A DNA stretch of 64,000 nt from Streptomyces sp. ITFR-16 (GTDB taxonomy: Bacteria; Actinomycetota; Actinomycetes; Streptomycetales; Streptomycetaceae): positions 1,984,001 through 2,048,000 of the forward strand of contig NZ_CP134609.1 in assembly GCF_031844705.1 (NCBI RefSeq), written 5' to 3'. The position numbers and the translations under genes were made by a program. The notes under the pieces were generated by a model. The model was given only the letters and a program-made list of their open reading frames with translations. It was not told the origin of the DNA and did no database searches. Of the stretch, positions 1-7,596 are shown piece by piece. Numbering within the stretch: the first letter of the stretch is position 1; each line of letters starts with the position of its first letter.

Positions 1-331
1 GGCCGACACGAACAACCTCTCGGAACGATGGAAACGGCTTCCGGCCCGGCCCGGAGAGGGCTTGAGCCGACGACCGTCGGGCAGGGAATGTACCGACGGC
101 GCGGGTTAGGCCTCAGAACTGCACAGCGCCCTGAATGGCTGCTGTATTCCTTCCGCGGCGGTCACCTCTTAAGTCATCGCGCTGTTTCGAGGAGTGTTAC
201 GCCCAATCCACGTGGCCCGAGTCACACCCCATTTGCGATGAACGCGGCCAAGGCGACATCTCCCCACAATTGTGCCGCCGGACCCCGTGGGCCCGGCGAC
301 ACATGGTTCGTACACCCCGGCCGCGCGCCGA
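1..331. other. intergenic region, no supported gene
   Basis: No frame in these 331 bases shows a convincing protein, start signal or codon bias; the open frames are shadows. The region lies beyond the 3' end of the GntR-family gene. There are short GC-rich inverted repeats near 281-298, but nothing I would call a terminator. A promoter for a gene left of the window cannot be excluded. Confidence 0.5.
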
Positions 332-1222
332 TCAGTGCTCGCGCGGCGCCGGAACCACTCGCTCCACATCGTGGTGGACCACGAGCAGTTGACGCATGGC
401 CGCCTCGGCTCCCGCGGAGTCGCCCGTCGCGAGGGCGTCGACGATGCGTGCGTGGTGGCCCAGGGATGCCTCATTGGGGCGGTCACACCCGGTGACCGGC
501 CCTCCGGAGACCTGCAGGGCGGCGGAGACGATGCCCGAGAGGTGCTCCAGCATGCGGTTGCCCGCGGCCTGGATGAGCAGGGAGTGGAATTCCGCGTCGG
601 CGCGGGCGCAGGTGATCACATCGCCCTGCCCGAGCGCGTGCCCCATGATCTCGACCATGTCCCCGAGGCGCTGCTGAAGGTCCTCGCGGCCGTGGCCCGC
701 GGCGAGACGGGCGGCGAGCGGCTCGATCGTCCAGCGGAGGTCGCCCAGCTCGCGGCGCTGGTCGTCGCGCTGCGGTCCGAAGGCACGCCATTCGATGATG
801 TCGGGATCGAGCAGATTCCAGTCACTGACCGGCCGGACCCGGGTCCCCACATTGGGGCGGGCACTGACCAGCCCCTTGGCCTCGAGTACGCGCAGCGACT
901 CCCGCACGACGGTTCGGGAGACCTCGAATCGCTGGCCGATCTCCTCGGGCACCAGGGGGCGGTCCGCACCCAGGTCGCCGGAGACGATCATCTGACCCAG
1001 CTGCTGAACAAGCTGGCCGTGCAGTCCACGGCCACGGCTGGCCGACCCCCGTCCCCGGCCCACCCGGCCGAGCTCGGCGTCGGGACCGTCCCAGGAACGA
1101 GCGGCGGCACGCTCGCCGGCCGGTGTCTCCCCATACGGGTAACGGTCTAGTTCGCCCGGGCCGGCGAGGCCGGAATCGGCGGAGCGGGCGGCGGTCATCA
1201 TGGTGTGCGCAAGGGTACTCAC
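332..1222 (-). CDS. FadR-subfamily GntR transcriptional regulator (FCD domain)
   Basis: A 296-aa regulator. After a low-complexity N-terminal ~65 residues comes a GntR winged helix (LHGQLVQQLGQMIVSGDL, then EEIGQRFEVSRTVVRESLRVLEAKGLV), followed by a helical FCD effector domain with the family's D-x3-H pattern (ADAEFHSLL) and a late His-rich helix. FCD regulators usually bind small carboxylic acids, often with a metal; the ligand here is unknown. I chose GTG at 1222 because AAAGGA lies about six bases upstream; the longer open frame to 1306 has no ribosome site. A TGGT-N4-ACC half-palindrome at 1319-1329 resembles GntR/FCD operators and could be autoregulatory (weak). The next gene upstream on the same strand is the ABC gene, about 160 bp away. 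Confidence 0.85.
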   Translation of the reverse strand: MSTLAHTMMTAARSADSGLAGPGELDRYPYGETPAGERAAARSWDGPDAELGRVGRGRGSASRGRGLHGQLVQQLGQMIVSGDLGADRPLVPEEIGQRFEVSRTVVRESLRVLEAKGLVSARPNVGTRVRPVSDWNLLDPDIIEWRAFGPQRDDQRRELGDLRWTIEPLAARLAAGHGREDLQQRLGDMVEIMGHALGQGDVITCARADAEFHSLLIQAAGNRMLEHLSGIVSAALQVSGGPVTGCDRPNEASLGHHARIVDALATGDSAGAEAAMRQLLVVHHDVERVVPAPREH

Positions 1223-1382
1223 GCATCCTTTGTCGGCCGTACTCAGCCACCCCTTGAGGTCTTTGGTGAAAAGCACACGAAAGGGTGATCGGCACCCGCC
1301 TCTCAATTGACGCCTTAATGGTATAAACCGGGCATTTTCTGTGCAGTTGTGCGGATCCTGAGGTTCCAGACACGTTCCGCGA

Positions 1383-3170
1383 TCACCAACGGACCCTGCC
1401 GCGAAGGCTGGTGAACAGATACGCGCAGATGAGGACCGACAACGACACGGTCAGGGCCGCCCCCACGGGATGCGCCACGACCCGCACCCCGGCGGCCAGC
1501 CACCGGTCCACCTCCTGCGGCCACTGGAGCCAGGCCAGTTCCCGCAGCCGGCCCGGAAGTCCGGCCATCGAACGGGCGGTCGGCGCCTTGGGCATCCACT
1601 CGACGAGCGGAACCATGAGCACCGGTACGGCGAGCACCGCGGCCACCCCCGCCGCGGTGACCCGGAAGATTCCGGCGGCCAGCAGCCCGGCCCAGGCGCA
1701 GCCGACGGTCAGGCCCGACCAACTCACGGCCAGCGACGACACGTTCGGAGGGATACGGACCAAGTCCCCGCCGTACACGACACGGAGGACCTCCGCCGAG
1801 GCGAGGACGACGACCAGTGCCAGCAGCAGGGCGACGCCCGCGGACACGGCCAGTTTGGCCAGCAGCAGGCCGAGGCGGCGGGGGACGGTGCCGCGTCCTG
1901 CGGCGAGCGCGGGGTAGCGGAACTCGTCGCCGAAGGAGAGCGCCCCGAGCAGCCCCGCACCGAGCGCGGCCGGAGGCAGCGGCAGGAGTGAGGGCCAGGC
2001 GGCGAGCACGGTCGGCAGCGGGGTACGGCCGTCGCGGGCGAGCAGAACCGAGAGCCCGACGGATGCGACCAGGGCGACCGTCATGATCAGGGTCGTGGTC
2101 CGCACTCCGAAGAGGCGGCGCAGCTCATAACGCACCGGACGCAGCGGTCCGCGCGCCGGCCGGCGCTTGATGGGCGGTACGGACTCCGGTCCGGCGGGGA
2201 GCGAGGACGTCACGAGAGTCTCGGCGGGCTGCCGTCCGGCCTCGGGAGCGGAGACGGTCTCGGCGGGTGTCGGCACATCCCGGTCGCCGTCCGGGCCGGT
2301 GTCACCGAACTCGTCGGCGAGCCGGTGCACGGGCAGCCCGTGCCGGAACGCCGCGTCGCCGATCTCCGCGCAGCTGCTGCCGTAGACGGACAGGCGGCTG
2401 CTGCCCGCCTCCGTCACGACCTCGACGGAGCGCCGGGCCGCCCTCGCCTCCCGGCTGACGATCGCGGCGAGCCGGACGGCGTGCGGGGAACGGACCGCTA
2501 CGCGGGGGCGCAGCCGGGTACGGGAGAAGTCGGCGGCGTCCTGGTCGGCGACCAGGCGCCCCGCGTCGATGGTCACCACATGGCCGGCCACACGTGCGGC
2601 CTCCTTCGGGTCGCTCGTGGTGAACAGGACCGTGCCGCCCCGGTCGGCGTGGGACCGCAGCATCCCGAGCAGCCAGGCGGCCTCGCGCGCCGTGAGCCCT
2701 TCCGTGGGCTCGTCGAGGAGGAGGGTGTGCGGATCGCCGAGCAGGGCGCAGGCGAGGGCCAGCCGGCGGTCCATGCCGAGGGAGAGCGTGCCGATGCGCT
2801 GGTCCCCCAGCCCGCCGAGCCCTACGGCGTCGAGCAGTTCGTCGGCGCGGGACGCCGGTACGCCGGCGACCGCGCAGAGCATGCGGAGCTGCCCGCGAGC
2901 GGTGCGGGCGGGGTGCCCCGGTACGTCCCCGAGCAGCACGCCCACCTCGCCGGCGGGGCGTGGGACGCGGTGCAGCGGTCTGCCCCGGAAGTAGGTGACC
3001 CCCCGGCCGGGATCGAGTTCGAGCATCAGCCGGAGGGCGGCGGTCTTGCCGGCACCCGGTGCGCCCAGGAGCGCGGTGACACAGCCGGGCCCGGCGTCGA
3101 ACGTGAGGTCGTCCACGGCGGGCGGAAGTCCGCGGTGGCGGGCGCTGGTGAGTCCGATGGCCTGGAGCAT
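1383..3170 (-). CDS. ABC transporter ATP-binding protein fused to a membrane domain
   Basis: About 595 aa. The N-terminal half is an ABC ATPase: Walker A GAPGAGKT (about 36-43), an unusual signature LSLGM instead of LSGGQ (about 129-133) and Walker B TLLLDEP (about 149-155). A linker of roughly 130 residues leads to a C-terminal membrane domain with about six hydrophobic segments (from LIMTVALVASVGLSVLL to LTVSLSVLICAYLF). This is the arrangement of ABC-2 type exporters with ATPase and permease in one chain. The start is uncertain: the frame is open to 3266, but ATG 3170 (MLQAIGL) begins right where the ABC fold should, with a GAGAAG-like site close by. The substrate is unknown. No partner permease is adjacent. 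Confidence 0.75.
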   Translation of the reverse strand: MLQAIGLTSARHRGLPPAVDDLTFDAGPGCVTALLGAPGAGKTAALRLMLELDPGRGVTYFRGRPLHRVPRPAGEVGVLLGDVPGHPARTARGQLRMLCAVAGVPASRADELLDAVGLGGLGDQRIGTLSLGMDRRLALACALLGDPHTLLLDEPTEGLTAREAAWLLGMLRSHADRGGTVLFTTSDPKEAARVAGHVVTIDAGRLVADQDAADFSRTRLRPRVAVRSPHAVRLAAIVSREARAARRSVEVVTEAGSSRLSVYGSSCAEIGDAAFRHGLPVHRLADEFGDTGPDGDRDVPTPAETVSAPEAGRQPAETLVTSSLPAGPESVPPIKRRPARGPLRPVRYELRRLFGVRTTTLIMTVALVASVGLSVLLARDGRTPLPTVLAAWPSLLPLPPAALGAGLLGALSFGDEFRYPALAAGRGTVPRRLGLLLAKLAVSAGVALLLALVVVLASAEVLRVVYGGDLVRIPPNVSSLAVSWSGLTVGCAWAGLLAAGIFRVTAAGVAAVLAVPVLMVPLVEWMPKAPTARSMAGLPGRLRELAWLQWPQEVDRWLAAGVRVVAHPVGAALTVSLSVLICAYLFTSLRGRVRW

Positions 3171-3325
3171 CGCTTCTCTCGCAGGAGGTGAGTCCGCTCG
3201 GCGGCGAGTGAGTACCGCAGCACGATAACCCGACATATCAGACTTTTTGCGCAATGCCGAGTCCACGGCGTTCCGGCCGCCCGCACGGCCGATGCGGAGC
3301 TACCGGGCTCCGGGCCGAACGGGAA

Positions 3326-4090
3326 TCAGACCTCCGGCCGCAGCATCGGGGGGTTGAGCACCGTCGCCGCGCCGGACCGGAAGAGCTGGGCCGGTCGGCC
3401 GCCCTGCCGGGTGGTGGTCCCGCCCGAGGGCACCAGGAAGCCCGGCGTGCCGGTCACCTTGCGATGGAAGTTCCTCGGGTCCAGCACCACGCCCCACACC
3501 GCCTCGTACACCCGGCGCAGCTCCCCGACCGTGAACTCGGGCGGGCAGAAGGCGGTGGCCAGCGAGGAGTACTCGATCTTGGAGCGGGCCCGCTCCACGC
3601 CGTCGGCGAGAATCCTCTCGTGGTCGAAGGCCAGTGGTACCTGGTGCTCGCCGTCCCGGCCGAAGCCGCCCTCCGCCCCGAGCAGATCGTCGACCGGCGC
3701 CCAGCGCGCGCTGTTCGCGTCGCCGCCGGCCCTGGGGGCGGGCAGATCGGGGGCCAGCGCGAGGTGGGCGACGCTGACGACCCTCATCCTCGGGTCCCTC
3801 GCGGGGTCCCCGTAGGTGGCGAGCTGCTCCAGATGGGCCCCGTTGCCGACCGCCGGGGCCGCCGGGTCCTGTGCGCACAACCCGGTCTCCTCGACGAGCT
3901 CGCGCGCCGCCGCCGCACCGAGATCCTCGTCGGCCCGGACGAAGCCGCCGGGCAGGGCCCACCTACCCTGGAACGGGGTCTCGCCCCGGCGTACCACCAG
4001 CGCACAGAGCGCATGACGCCGCACCGTGAGCACGACCAGGTCGACGGTGACGGCGAAGGGCGGAAAGTTCGACGGGTCGTAGGGCGGCAT
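3326..4090 (-). CDS. Nudix hydrolase with NrtR-like winged-helix C-terminus
   Basis: A 254-aa protein. Residues about 10-150 form a Nudix fold with a complete Nudix box (G49-x5-E55-x7-REL-x-EE-x-G70), so the metal-binding and catalytic residues are present. The C-terminal ~90 residues (EYSSLATAFCPPEFTVGELRRVYEAV...NFHRKV) match the winged-helix tail of the NrtR group, regulators of NAD metabolism that sense ADP-ribose. Whether it hydrolyses, regulates or does both is open. The -10 element TATGAT ends six bases before the ATG and there is no ribosome site, so the mRNA is probably leaderless. A perfect inverted repeat sits immediately upstream of that -10, which suggests autorepression. No NAD biosynthesis gene lies next door. 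Confidence 0.85.
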   Translation of the reverse strand: MPPYDPSNFPPFAVTVDLVVLTVRRHALCALVVRRGETPFQGRWALPGGFVRADEDLGAAAARELVEETGLCAQDPAAPAVGNGAHLEQLATYGDPARDPRMRVVSVAHLALAPDLPAPRAGGDANSARWAPVDDLLGAEGGFGRDGEHQVPLAFDHERILADGVERARSKIEYSSLATAFCPPEFTVGELRRVYEAVWGVVLDPRNFHRKVTGTPGFLVPSGGTTTRQGGRPAQLFRSGAATVLNPPMLRPEV

Positions 4091-4096
4091 GCCGCG

Positions 4097-4118
4097 ATCA
4101 TAGTCGTCTGTCTGACGA
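4097..4118 (-). promoter_or_regulatory. leaderless promoter with embedded operator for the Nudix gene
   Basis: On the minus strand TATGAT (4102-4097) is followed by six bases and the ATG. Directly upstream, arms TCGTC (4104-4108) and GACGA (4114-4118) form a perfect inverted repeat around a 5-bp spacer. A protein bound there would block RNA polymerase. No good -35 hexamer is visible. Confidence 0.5.
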
Positions 4119-4144
4119 TAAACACTCCCTTCGCGGATCTGTGA

Positions 4145-4576
4145 TCAGTCATGCCCGGCCGCCTGCCGGTGAGCCGTCATGGCGGTGGCGAGCCGGGCGA
4201 CGGGGTCGCCCTCGACGCGGTGCCGGGACTGCTGGTCCGGCCAGGTCGAGAACCCGTCGCCCGGCCAGCGGGGAACCACGTGGAAGTGCAGGTGCGGCAC
4301 CGACTGCTCGGAACCGGGACCGCTGGCGCTCAGGATGTTCACGCCTCCCGCCCCCAACGCGGTCCGCATCTCCTCGGCCACGCGCTGGACCAGCGCCATG
4401 ACCTCCGACAGGACCTCGGGGGGCGTATCGAAGATGTCCGCGCGGTGGGACGTGGGAACCACCAGGGTGTGCCCCGGGGAGAGCGGGTTCAAGGGGGCGA
4501 ACGCGGCGGCCGACGGCCCCCGGAACACCCAGCGCGCGGCGCCCTCGCGCATCAGGGAGCAGAAAGTGCAGTCCAT
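4145..4576 (-). CDS. HIT family protein (histidine triad nucleotide hydrolase)
   Basis: 143 aa from ATG 4576, beginning MDCTFCSL, a typical opening for bacterial HIT proteins with a zinc-type Cys pair. The histidine triad HLHFHV is at about 95-100 (H95, H97, H99). The Hint-like core (PLSPGHTLVVPTSH) precedes it. Proteins of this family hydrolyse nucleoside phosphoramidates or AMP-linked compounds; the substrate cannot be read from sequence. The frame is open to 4669, but the extra residues are Ala-rich and do not align with the fold, and a weak GCAGGG site precedes ATG 4576. It lies 54 bp upstream of the Nudix gene on the same strand, yet that gene has its own promoter. Confidence 0.88.
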   Translation of the reverse strand: MDCTFCSLMREGAARWVFRGPSAAAFAPLNPLSPGHTLVVPTSHRADIFDTPPEVLSEVMALVQRVAEEMRTALGAGGVNILSASGPGSEQSVPHLHFHVVPRWPGDGFSTWPDQQSRHRVEGDPVARLATAMTAHRQAAGHD

Positions 4577-4674
4577 GCGCGCAGACCCTGCCAGAACCGG
4601 CGCCGCGGCGGCCAGGGTGTTGTCTCCGGCCGCGCCGATGACGAAGATCCGCGCGACTCGCACCCCCACCCCCC

Positions 4675-5439
4675 TCAGGCGGGGAGGGTGCTGAGTTCGC
4701 CGCCGTCGGCGAAGAGGACCGCGCCATTGACGTAGCTACTGGCCGGGCCCGCCAGGAAGGTGACGAGCTCGGCTATCTCGCCGGGATCGCCTGCCCGGCC
4801 TCGGGCGTTGGTCCTGTTCATCGCCGCCGCGTGCTCACCGAGCATCGCCGCGCTGCCCTCGGTGCGGACGGGCCCCGGGGAGACCGCGTTGACCCGTACA
4901 CCGGAGGGGCCGAACTCCGTGCCCCAGTACCGGGTGAGGAGTTCCACGGCGGCCTTGGAGGCACCGTACGCCGCCCCGATGGGAGCGGGGCTGCGGGCCG
5001 CGCTCGATCCGATCGTCACGATCGATCCCCGGCCGCGCCGGGCCATGGCCGGCGCCAGCGCTCCGACCAGCAGGAACGGGGCCCGGGTATTGATCGCCAT
5101 CTGCCGGTCGAAGCTCGCCGCGTCCGTCACGGCGGTCGGCGCGAACTCGAACAGCCCCGCGTTGTTGACCAGGATGTCCACGTCGCCCGCCTCGGCCGCC
5201 AGCCGCAGAGTCTCCTCGGCGTCGGTGAGATCGGCGGCGACGAAACGGGCCGAGCCGCCCTGCCGGGCGATCTCCTTCACCAGGGCTTCGCCGCGCCCCC
5301 GGTCCCGTCCGTGCAGGACCACCTCGGCGCCCTGCCGCGCCAGGCTCTGCGCGACAGCCCGCCCGATCCCCGACGTCGCTCCGGTCACCAGTGCGGTGCT
5401 GCCCCGCACATCGGTGTTGCTGTCGGTCTTGTTGCTCAT
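4675..5439 (-). CDS. SDR family oxidoreductase
   Basis: 254 aa with the full classical short-chain dehydrogenase signature: cofactor motif TGATSGIG (19-26), NNAG (92-95), catalytic Ser in IGSS (145-146), and Y158-x3-K162 (YGASK). An Arg after the second strand (HGRDRGRG) favours NADP(H). It is close to uncharacterised FabG-like enzymes; the substrate is unknown. ATG 5439 follows GTG 5442; the GAGAGAG site suits ATG better. It is divergently transcribed from a MarR regulator, with 140 bp between them that carry two inverted repeats, so the MarR protein probably controls it. Confidence 0.88.
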   Translation of the reverse strand: MSNKTDSNTDVRGSTALVTGATSGIGRAVAQSLARQGAEVVLHGRDRGRGEALVKEIARQGGSARFVAADLTDAEETLRLAAEAGDVDILVNNAGLFEFAPTAVTDAASFDRQMAINTRAPFLLVGALAPAMARRGRGSIVTIGSSAARSPAPIGAAYGASKAAVELLTRYWGTEFGPSGVRVNAVSPGPVRTEGSAAMLGEHAAAMNRTNARGRAGDPGEIAELVTFLAGPASSYVNGAVLFADGGELSTLPA

Positions 5440-5467
5440 CACTGACTCTCTCGTCGCCCTTGCCGGG

Positions 5468-5498
5468 GGTGCCGGTCACAGGTCTCGCGACCGGCACC
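5468..5498 (-). promoter_or_regulatory. 9-bp inverted repeat in the 5' region of the SDR gene
   Basis: GGTGCCGGT (5468-5476) and ACCGGCACC (5490-5498) are perfect complements around a 13-bp spacer. The site lies 30-60 bp upstream of the SDR start, probably in the leader, so it could be an RNA hairpin or a second regulator site. Its spacer has the same length as that of the neighbouring repeat. Confidence 0.4.
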
Positions 5499-5529
5499 CT
5501 TACCCAAAACACTATGCATGAAAGATGTT

Positions 5530-5556
5530 CTGCTCACAAGACGATCTACTGAGCAG
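5530..5556. promoter_or_regulatory. probable MarR operator
   Basis: CTGCTCA (5530-5536) and TGAGCAG (5550-5556) form a perfect inverted repeat with a 13-bp spacer, extended by further matching bases on both sides (9 of 10 pairs). It lies 24 bp before the MarR start and about 90 bp before the SDR start, between the divergent genes. Confidence 0.5.
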
Positions 5557-5579
5557 CACTTGACTGCTAAACTGCAGGG

Positions 5580-6083
5580 GTGAGTGCATCCGCTTCCGGA
5601 AAGAAGGCCCGGCGCACCGACGCCGACGACGTCGCCCTCGGGACCGATCTGGGGTGGGCGCTCCGCATCGTCTCCACCGCGTTCCGCCGCGTCGCCACCG
5701 ATTCGGTGGCCGATCTGCCGGGCGGGGCGCGCGGTTACCTCGTCCTGGTCGCCCTGGCCGGGGGTGAGCCCCCGTCACAGCTCGCGCTGGCCAAGGAGGT
5801 CAGCCTGGACCGGACGGTGATGACCTACCTGCTGGACGACCTCGAAGCGCACGGGCTGATCAGCCGCAGGCCCGACCCCCGTGACCGGCGCGTACGTCAG
5901 GTCCTGCTCACCGACACCGGGCGCGCCCGGCTGGAGAAGGCCCGCCACGGCCTCGCTGCCGCCGAGGCACGCCTCCTCGTCGACCTCGGCGACCAGGACG
6001 CCGAGCAGCTGCGCACGCTGCTCTCCCGCGTCGCCCGGACCGCCCAGCGCGAGTCCCTCGGCCCGGACGAAGCAGCCTGCTGA
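5580..6083 (+). CDS. MarR family transcriptional regulator
   Basis: 167 aa. The winged helix runs about residues 45-110 ([43 protein letters not shown], then the wing [19 protein letters not shown]), flanked by the dimerisation helices typical of MarR proteins. Start GTG 5580: TAAACT (5568-5573) lies six bases upstream, so the transcript may be leaderless. The right arm of the inverted repeat at 5530-5556 falls in the expected promoter spacer, consistent with autorepression and repression of the divergent SDR gene. The ligand is not evident. A hairpin terminator follows at 6091. Confidence 0.88.
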   Translation: MSASASGKKARRTDADDVALGTDLGWALRIVSTAFRRVATDSVADLPGGARGYLVLVALAGGEPPSQLALAKEVSLDRTVMTYLLDDLEAHGLISRRPDPRDRRVRQVLLTDTGRARLEKARHGLAAAEARLLVDLGDQDAEQLRTLLSRVARTAQRESLGPDEAAC

Positions 6084-6090
6084 CGAGGCG

Positions 6091-6129
6091 GGCCGGGCCT
6101 TGCGGAAGCCGGCTCCCGCAAGGCCGGCC
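6091..6129 (+). terminator. hairpin terminator after the MarR gene
   Basis: GCCTTGCGG (6097-6105) pairs with CCGCAAGGC (6116-6124), extended by GGCCG/CGGCC outside. It starts 8 bp after the MarR stop and lies before the convergent DUF4192 gene. Confidence 0.6.
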
Positions 6130-6183
6130 GCATCCCGTACGCGGCCCGTATCCCGTGTGCGGCCCGCTCCGCCCGTCGGTGCC

Positions 6184-7485
6184 TCAGTGGTGGCCCGTCC
6201 GCGATCCCCTGCGGCCCTGCACCCCCGGCCGGCCGGCCCGGCGGCGGCCCGTCGTCCCGGGCCGGACGGAAGCGGTCCGCATCCTGGCGCGCCCGGCGGG
6301 CTGCACGCGTACGGAACGGGCCCCCGCGACCCGTTCCGCACGGCGGCCGCGCCGTACCGTCCGGGTGCCGCGCTCGCCGCGCAGGCAGCGTCGCAGCGTC
6401 TCCGGATCGAGGCCCTGGTTGCAGGCCTCGTGCAGGAGCTGGGCGAAGGTGTAGTGGGGGTCCACCCGCAGGGCGAGCCCCAGCGCCACACGCGCGGCCG
6501 GTTCGTCACCGGTCGACCAGGAGACCCAGCCCGCCAGGGTGAGAGGCGCCGCCGCGTGCTCCTGGTAGGGGGCGACGCAGCGGCGGGCGAGGGCCCGCCA
6601 CAGCCTCAGCGCCGTCTCCGCCTCGGGCCCCTCCATCCATTCGGCCGCCCGGTCACGGGTCTCCCGGTCCTGAAGGCCGAGAATCAGCTCGGCGGCCTCC
6701 TCATGGGTGATCAGCCGGTCGTCGTTGAGGTCGGCCAGCGAGGGCCCCGCCGCCGGGGCCCGGACCAGGCGCCGCATGAGCCGGCGGGCGAGCTTCAGCG
6801 TGGTCTCGCCGACCTCCTTGCGGCTGTCCTCCTCCAGCAGCATCGGCACCAGAGCGGCCCCCGCCGCGTCCAGGGCCCGCTGCTGCGCCGCACCCGTCGT
6901 GCCGGTCAGCGGCGCGAGCCTCGCCTCCATCTCGCGCAGCGACCCCCGCACCTGGATTCCGGCGTAGGTGGCCGCCGCCGCCATCACCGAGGTGCCGGGC
7001 ATCGCCATCGGATTGCCCTCGGCCGGGCAGCAGCGGGCGTCGGGGCAGACATAGGACCAGAAGCGGTTGCCGGAGACGCAGAGCGCCTCGAGCACGGGCA
7101 CGTCCAGCGCGCCGCACGCCGTACGCAGCAACTGGGCCAACGGGCGCAGCCGCTCCATGGTCCCGGTGCCCGTCTCGCCCTCGGCCGGGTCCTGGCAGAG
7201 GAAGACGACGATCGCGTCGGGCCGCCCGCCGCGCCGCTCGCTCCCCTTGATCAGGCACTCGGCGAGCTGCTCCGCGACCGATGGCCATTCCCGCGCCGAC
7301 TGCGGGATGCCGAGCCTGAGCCGCCCGCCGAAACGGCCCCGGCCGCCGTGCAGGGCGACCATGACCACGCTGTCGTTCGGATGGAACCCCATGAGATACG
7401 GGAGGGCGTCGGCCAGCTCGGCCGGACCTCGCAGGGTGATCTGCTGTTCGTCGGACGGACTGGTGGATTCGTGGTGCTTGTTCAT
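6184..7485 (-). CDS. DUF4192 domain-containing protein
   Basis: 433 aa. The body (about residues 15-370) matches the actinobacterial DUF4192 family: an N-terminal [28 protein letters not shown] block, and the segment [24 protein letters not shown] near the end. The function is unknown. The last ~60 residues are an Arg/Gly-rich basic tail (repeated RR, GRR, RGR), which could bind nucleic acid. ATG 7485 is preceded by GGGACGG. It is divergent from the RecQ gene, with 111 bp between them that carry a head-to-head pair of DnaA boxes. Confidence 0.82.
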   Translation of the reverse strand: MNKHHESTSPSDEQQITLRGPAELADALPYLMGFHPNDSVVMVALHGGRGRFGGRLRLGIPQSAREWPSVAEQLAECLIKGSERRGGRPDAIVVFLCQDPAEGETGTGTMERLRPLAQLLRTACGALDVPVLEALCVSGNRFWSYVCPDARCCPAEGNPMAMPGTSVMAAAATYAGIQVRGSLREMEARLAPLTGTTGAAQQRALDAAGAALVPMLLEEDSRKEVGETTLKLARRLMRRLVRAPAAGPSLADLNDDRLITHEEAAELILGLQDRETRDRAAEWMEGPEAETALRLWRALARRCVAPYQEHAAAPLTLAGWVSWSTGDEPAARVALGLALRVDPHYTFAQLLHEACNQGLDPETLRRCLRGERGTRTVRRGRRAERVAGARSVRVQPAGRARMRTASVRPGTTGRRRAGRPGVQGRRGSRTGHH

Positions 7486-7525
7486 GGGATGACCGTCCCG
7501 CGACCGGACACTTTCCGCGACCCCC

Positions 7526-7544
7526 TGTGGATAAGTTGTCCACA
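7526..7544. promoter_or_regulatory. head-to-head pair of DnaA boxes
   Basis: TGTGGATAA (7526-7534, reverse of the classical TTATCCACA) and TTGTCCACA (7536-7544, the preferred Streptomyces DnaA box) face each other with one base between. Flanking CCCC (7522-7525) and GGGG (7545-7548) extend the palindrome. It sits in the shared promoter region of the DUF4192 and recQ genes. Confidence 0.65.
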
Positions 7545-7596
7545 GGGGCAGCGCGGTCGTTCGCGGTTTGTCGTACCCATCGGGTTGCATGGGGGC

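Noticed and set aside
5881..7596. Long plus-strand open frame running through the MarR end and across the DUF4192 gene into recQ
   Set aside because: It is the recQ frame left open by high GC content; the upstream part is antisense to DUF4192 and has no start signal. RecQ starts at 7597.
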